From NCBI GenBank assembly GCA_038230335.1, contig JBBRNL010000010.1, positions 55,637 to 119,636 of the forward strand: a stretch of 64,000 nt of DNA, in the 5' to 3' direction. The notes beneath the pieces were generated by a model. The model was not told the DNA's origin. It did not search any database and was given only the letters and a program-made list of their open reading frames with translations. Below, piece after piece: positions 61,007-64,000 of this stretch (positions are counted from its first letter, which is position 1; every line of letters begins with the position of its first letter). The position numbers were made by a program, and so were the translations under genes. Source of the DNA: JBBRDU01 sp038230335 (lineage in GTDB: Bacteria; Verrucomicrobiota; Verrucomicrobiia; Chthoniobacterales; UBA10450).

Positions 61007-63081
61007 GCGCCGGAACCGAACAACGCAAACTTGCCGCCATCATGTTCACCGACATGGTGGGTTACAGCGCGCTCGCCCAACGCAACGAGGCGCTCGCGCT
61101 TGAATTGCTCGAAGAACATCGGGGGGTTTTGCGCGAACTGTTTCCGAAATATCAAGGCACGGAAATCAAGACTACCGGCGACGGGTTTCTCGTCGAGTTC
61201 GCCAGCGCGCTGGACGCAGTGCAGTGCGCGGTGGAAATACAAAAGGCGTTAGTGGAGCGAAACCAGGCTCAACCCGCCGAGCGGCAGGTGAGTATCCGCA
61301 TCGGCATCCATCTCGGGGATATCGTGCGCAAGCAAGGCGATGTGTATGGCGGCGGCGTGAACATCGCCGCGCGCATCGAGCCGCTGGCCGAGCCGGGCGG
61401 GGTTTGCATCTCCAATTCCGTCCATGATCAGGTCGAAAACAAGGTGGATTACGCGCTCGTGCGGTTGAGTAAGCCGGAGTTGAAAAACATCCAGACCAGC
61501 GTGCAGGTTTACCGGCTGGTGCTCGACGGATCGCGCCCTTCGGCGCCTTCTCATCGGAGCCGACGACGGCAGGCAATCGCGCTCGGCGTTCTGACCGTGG
61601 TGGCAGCGAGTCTCTTTCTTTTCCTGAAGTTCGGCGCGCGACCCAAGTCGTCAGCTTCGAACACGCCGATCGCCGCCGCTGCTATGGCCGACCAGAAATC
61701 GATCGCGGTGTTGCCGTTCGTGAACATGAGTGCAGACAAGGGCGACGAATATCTGAGCGACGGCATGACCGAAGAACTGCTCAACGTGTTGACGAAAGTG
61801 AAAAGACTGCGCGTGCCAGGCCGGAGTTCATCCTTTGCTTTTAAGGGCAGAAACGAAGACGACATCTTCCGCAAAGTCGGCGAGCAATTGCACGTTAACG
61901 CCGTGTTGGAAGGCAGCGTGCGCAAAGCCGGCGACAAGCTGCGGATTACCGCTCAGCTCATCAACGTAGCCGATGGTTTTCACCTTTGGTCGGAAACCTA
62001 TGACGGCGACATGAAAGACATCCTCGCCGTGCAAAGCGACGTCGCGAAACGCGTGGTCCAGGCGTTGCAGGTGCAGCTCGGTGTCGACGACGCGCGCGCG
62101 TTGGCGAAGAAGCCGACCGAGAATCCGGAGGCGCACCGGCTCTACCTTCTTGGGCGCTACCATTTCTACAAATTTACGCGAGCCGGTTGGACCAACGCGA
62201 TCAACTACTATGAACAGGCGCTGAAAGTGGATCCCAAATTCACTTTGGCCTATTGCGGATTGGCGGACACCTATGGTTGGGCCGGAGGCCAGATTCTGCC
62301 GGGCAAAGAAGCTTGGGCCAGGGAAAAGGAACTGGCGCTCAAGGCGGTGGCGCTCGATCCGAATCTCGCCGAGGCGCACGTCTCGCTTGGAGTAGCTCTT
62401 TTTAGCAATTTGGATTTGCGTGGTTCTGAGAAAGAACTTGAGCGCGCCCTGGAATTGGACTCCAGCCTTGCGCTGGCTCATGACCAATATGCGTGGACGT
62501 ACATGGCGCATGGCCGCTTCGATGAAGCGATTGCAGAGGAAAAGAAGGCGTTGGAACTGGATCCACTGAATCCATTGCTGAATGCCGACCTCGGCTTTTT
62601 TCTTTCCTGGGCGCGTCGCTACGACGAAGGAATTGTGCAACTCCGCAAGACATTGGAATTGGATTCGAATAACGGTCTTGCTCAGCAGACGTTAGGCTGG
62701 TGTTTGGTCTGGAAAGGAAATTTGGTTGACGCTCTGCCAGCGTTTCAAAAAGCCGCGACGCTGGACGATCTGCCATGGTATAAAGGCTCTCTCGGCTACG
62801 CCCTGGCCGTCTCTGGCGATCGTGCCAAAGCAGAGCAGGTACTTCGCGACTTGGACGAGGTAGCGAAAAAGCAATATGTCTCACCGGCGTCCCGCGCGTC
62901 GGTCTACCTGGGGCTCGGCGAAAAAGGAAAGGCCCTGGATTGGATCGAGAAGGCCTATGAAGACCGCGATCCAATCTTGTGGTGGATCGAGGATCAACTT
63001 TACGACAGCGTGCGCGACACGCCGCGCTTCCAGACCCTGATGCAGAAGGTCAATGAGCGGAAAGGAGTGGCGCAGCAATGA
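61003..63081 (+). CDS. Array gene 14: adenylate/guanylate cyclase / TolB-like / TPR protein
   Basis: 692 aa. Residues 10-172 are a complete class III cyclase domain: AAIMFTDMVGYSALAQ (metal D17), IKTTGDGFLVEF (purine-selecting K56, metal D60), DVYGGGVNIAARIE (D113, N120, R124). All catalytic residues are present, unlike the protein at 22763, so cAMP synthesis is plausible. One TM at 190-208 separates it from the TolB-like domain (KSIAVLPF 232-239; GMTEELLNVLTKVKR; RSSSFAFKG; AVLEGSVRKAGDKLRITAQL) and TPRs (KVDPKFTLAYCGLADTYGW; LDSSLALAHDQYAWTYMAHG). It ends YDSVRDTPRFQTLMQK. It is the last intact member of the array. Confidence 0.92.
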   Translation: MSAGTEQRKLAAIMFTDMVGYSALAQRNEALALELLEEHRGVLRELFPKYQGTEIKTTGDGFLVEFASALDAVQCAVEIQKALVERNQAQPAERQVSIRIGIHLGDIVRKQGDVYGGGVNIAARIEPLAEPGGVCISNSVHDQVENKVDYALVRLSKPELKNIQTSVQVYRLVLDGSRPSAPSHRSRRRQAIALGVLTVVAASLFLFLKFGARPKSSASNTPIAAAAMADQKSIAVLPFVNMSADKGDEYLSDGMTEELLNVLTKVKRLRVPGRSSSFAFKGRNEDDIFRKVGEQLHVNAVLEGSVRKAGDKLRITAQLINVADGFHLWSETYDGDMKDILAVQSDVAKRVVQALQVQLGVDDARALAKKPTENPEAHRLYLLGRYHFYKFTRAGWTNAINYYEQALKVDPKFTLAYCGLADTYGWAGGQILPGKEAWAREKELALKAVALDPNLAEAHVSLGVALFSNLDLRGSEKELERALELDSSLALAHDQYAWTYMAHGRFDEAIAEEKKALELDPLNPLLNADLGFFLSWARRYDEGIVQLRKTLELDSNNGLAQQTLGWCLVWKGNLVDALPAFQKAATLDDLPWYKGSLGYALAVSGDRAKAEQVLRDLDEVAKKQYVSPASRASVYLGLGEKGKALDWIEKAYEDRDPILWWIEDQLYDSVRDTPRFQTLMQKVNERKGVAQQ

Positions 63082-63164
63082 ACTGGCGCAGCTTCTTCGC
63101 CGCGACCGGAATAGACCATGAGCCGGATTTCGAATGCGGCACCGATTCCGCACCGGTGCATTGA
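63078..63164 (+). other. 28-codon mini-ORF after gene 14
   Basis: The ATG overlaps the gene 14 stop (ATGA). The frame reads MNWRSFFAATGIDHEPDFEC and so on to TGA at 63162-63164. The first residues (MNxxxFFA) recall array starts, after which it diverges. It ends one base before the next fossil at 63166. Likely another remnant. Confidence 0.45.
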
Positions 63165-63165
63165 G

Positions 63166-63290
63166 ATGCCACGCCTCGCCGAACTCAAGCGCCGCAACGT
63201 GTTGCGCGCGGCGGCGTTTTACGCGGCCAGCGCGTAACTGATGGCGCCGACCTGCCCACAGGCGTTTCCCGTTTCTTTCATATCGACGAG
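63166..63290 (+). pseudogene. Degenerate fifteenth array member, N-module B remnant
   Basis: ATG at 63166; the frame opens MPRLAELKRRNVLRAAAFYA with ASA, matching gene 9, then TAA replaces the conserved Trp codon. The following 50 bases still align with gene 9 (CAGGCGTTTCCCGTTTCTTT against CAGGTGTTTCCGTTCTTT) but with a frameshift. No TolB or TPR part follows; the rRNA promoter region begins shortly after. It marks the decayed right end of the array. Confidence 0.8.
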
Positions 63291-63393
63291 CTCACAAAAA
63301 GGCTGGCCTGATGAACTCCTTTATCCGGCCTAAGGGGGTGGATGTTTGCAAGGTTAAGACGCGAAGATTTAGCAGAAACCTGCAAAATCTTGT

Positions 63394-63421
63394 TTGACGA
63401 CATATATAACTCTCCTATCTT
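63394..63421 (+). promoter_or_regulatory. Putative rRNA operon promoter
   Basis: TTGACG, a 16-nt spacer and TATCTT form the best sigma70-type promoter in the window, about 500 nt before the 16S gene, with an A/T-rich stretch upstream. It is placed as expected for an rrn leader and precedes boxB/boxA-like signals. Confidence 0.5.
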
Positions 63422-63481
63422 GCACCTCCCGCGAGGCGGGGTCGGCTTTCAGCCGGATGTTCTTCTCTGGTCCATGGGCGG

Positions 63482-63510
63482 ACCGAACTGTCAGTATCGA
63501 CAGGTCGGTT
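63482..63510 (+). promoter_or_regulatory. boxB-like leader hairpin
   Basis: ACCGA-A-CTGTC pairs with GACAG-G-TCGGT around an AGTATC loop. It is about 30 nt upstream of boxA, the order boxB-boxA known from rRNA antitermination leaders. Confidence 0.5.
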
Positions 63511-63538
63511 ATTGCCATGTACTGGAGTTTTGAACGGT

Positions 63539-63550
63539 TGCTCTTTGATA
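63539..63550 (+). promoter_or_regulatory. rRNA antitermination boxA
   Basis: TGCTCTTTGATA is nearly the classical boxA (TGCTCTTTAACA). In rrn leaders this RNA site binds NusB-NusE and prevents Rho-dependent termination. Confidence 0.7.
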
Positions 63551-63790
63551 GTTTGGTTCTGATTTTGTTAGCACGACTTGTGGCGGTCATGGGACTGTCG
63601 CTAAAGAGGCAAGATTCAGAATGCGTAAAGTCAGCGAAAATTGAATTGTGCGTTATACGTCGAGCCCCGAAGCAATTCGGGGGGTTGAACCTGGAGCAAT
63701 CCGGGAACAACATTTCTTTGATTAAAACATTTTCTTCCGAGCTCTTCGGAGTGAGGAAGGATCTTATTTAGATAGAAGATCGGACGAACA

Positions 63791-63861
63791 CTGTCTGCCA
63801 CTTACGAGTGGCGGTCAGTTTAGAATGGTCAGATATTTGCCAGCCCTTTAGCGGGGTTGGC
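63791..63861 (+). other. 16S leader hairpins
   Basis: Two stems lie between boxA and 16S: CTG-tct-GCCACT with AGTGGC-ggt-CAG (63791-63818), and GCCAGCCC with GGGTTGGC (63839-63861). They are likely leader-processing or folding elements; the matching 3' flank of 16S is outside the window. Confidence 0.4.
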
Positions 63862-63903
63862 GCAAACTTTGTCCGGTGGCAGCAATGACACCGGCTCCAA
63901 ATT

Positions 63904-64000
63904 TTTACGGAGAGTTTGATTCTGGCTCAGAACGAACGCTGGCGGCGTGGATAAGACATGCAAGTCGAACGGAACTTTTTTCGGTAGCAATACTGAGAAA
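63904..64000 (+). rRNA. rrs: 16S ribosomal RNA, 5' end only
   Basis: The universal 5' sequence AGAGTTTGATTCTGGCTCAG begins at 63911, so the mature end is placed about 7 nt before it. GAACGAACGCTGGCGGCGTG followed by GATAAGACATGCAAGTCGAA is the Verrucomicrobiota-type continuation (the usual GCxTAACACATGCAAG is changed to GATAAGACATGCAAG). Only the first ~97 nt are in the window. Confidence 0.95.

Noticed and set aside
36919..63237. Array as a mobile element or prophage
   Set aside because: No transposase, integrase, terminal repeats, tRNA attachment site or phage genes are visible. The repeats are internal to paralogous genes and explained by duplication and recombination.

Overview
The window looks like chromosomal DNA of a soil-type Verrucomicrobiota, probably Spartobacteria/Chthoniobacterales. 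The clearest evidence is the first ~97 bases of a 16S rRNA gene at the right edge, which carry the 5' signature I associate with that group. This is supported by high GC, few Shine-Dalgarno sites, many secreted hypothetical proteins, and several CsbD, DUF2277, TMEM175 and TolB/TPR-type genes. Taxonomy is inferred from memory of 16S sequences, not from a search.

Left part (1-36,700): ordinary chromosome on both strands in short units. In order: a sortilin/BNR-repeat exoprotein (cut by the edge) with a LolA-like partner; a co-translated pair of an FAD oxidoreductase and an isocitrate-lyase/PEP-mutase-like enzyme; an outer-membrane barrel with a strong terminator; a membrane metallophosphoesterase; SurE; a decayed copy of a secreted-protein gene near its intact parent; a frameshifted barrel gene; a large Thr-Pro-linker/Calx-beta exoprotein; CsbD (59 aa); DUF2277; a secreted GH13 enzyme; a GNAT; an FMN alpha-hydroxyacid oxidase; a peptidoglycan-binding-domain protein; a class III cyclase fused to TolB-like and TPR domains; a TMEM175-like channel; an S9 peptidase; a decayed toxin-antitoxin pair; a DUF3592 protein; and a membrane-anchored zinc-ribbon pullulanase. 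Heptamer tandem repeats and CCTGTC-type repeats lie in several gaps.

Right part (36,919-63,240): one run of 14 consecutive same-strand paralogues, each a membrane N-terminal module followed by a TolB-like domain and TPRs. Stops and starts overlap (ATGA/GTGA or slightly more), and where two full genes do not touch, a tiny ORF fills the gap. Most of these tiny ORFs are recognisable fossils of the N-terminus of another family member. At least five N-terminal 3-TM module types and one cyclase module are combined with two flavours of TolB-like domain, and module-sized blocks of near-identical DNA recur in distant members. This is the most notable system in the window: an apparently translationally coupled, recombining array of periplasmic TolB/TPR receptor-like proteins. 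Its function is unknown to me.

Far right (63,240-64,000): a decayed fifteenth array member, then the rRNA operon promoter, a boxB-like hairpin, boxA, leader hairpins and the start of 16S rRNA.
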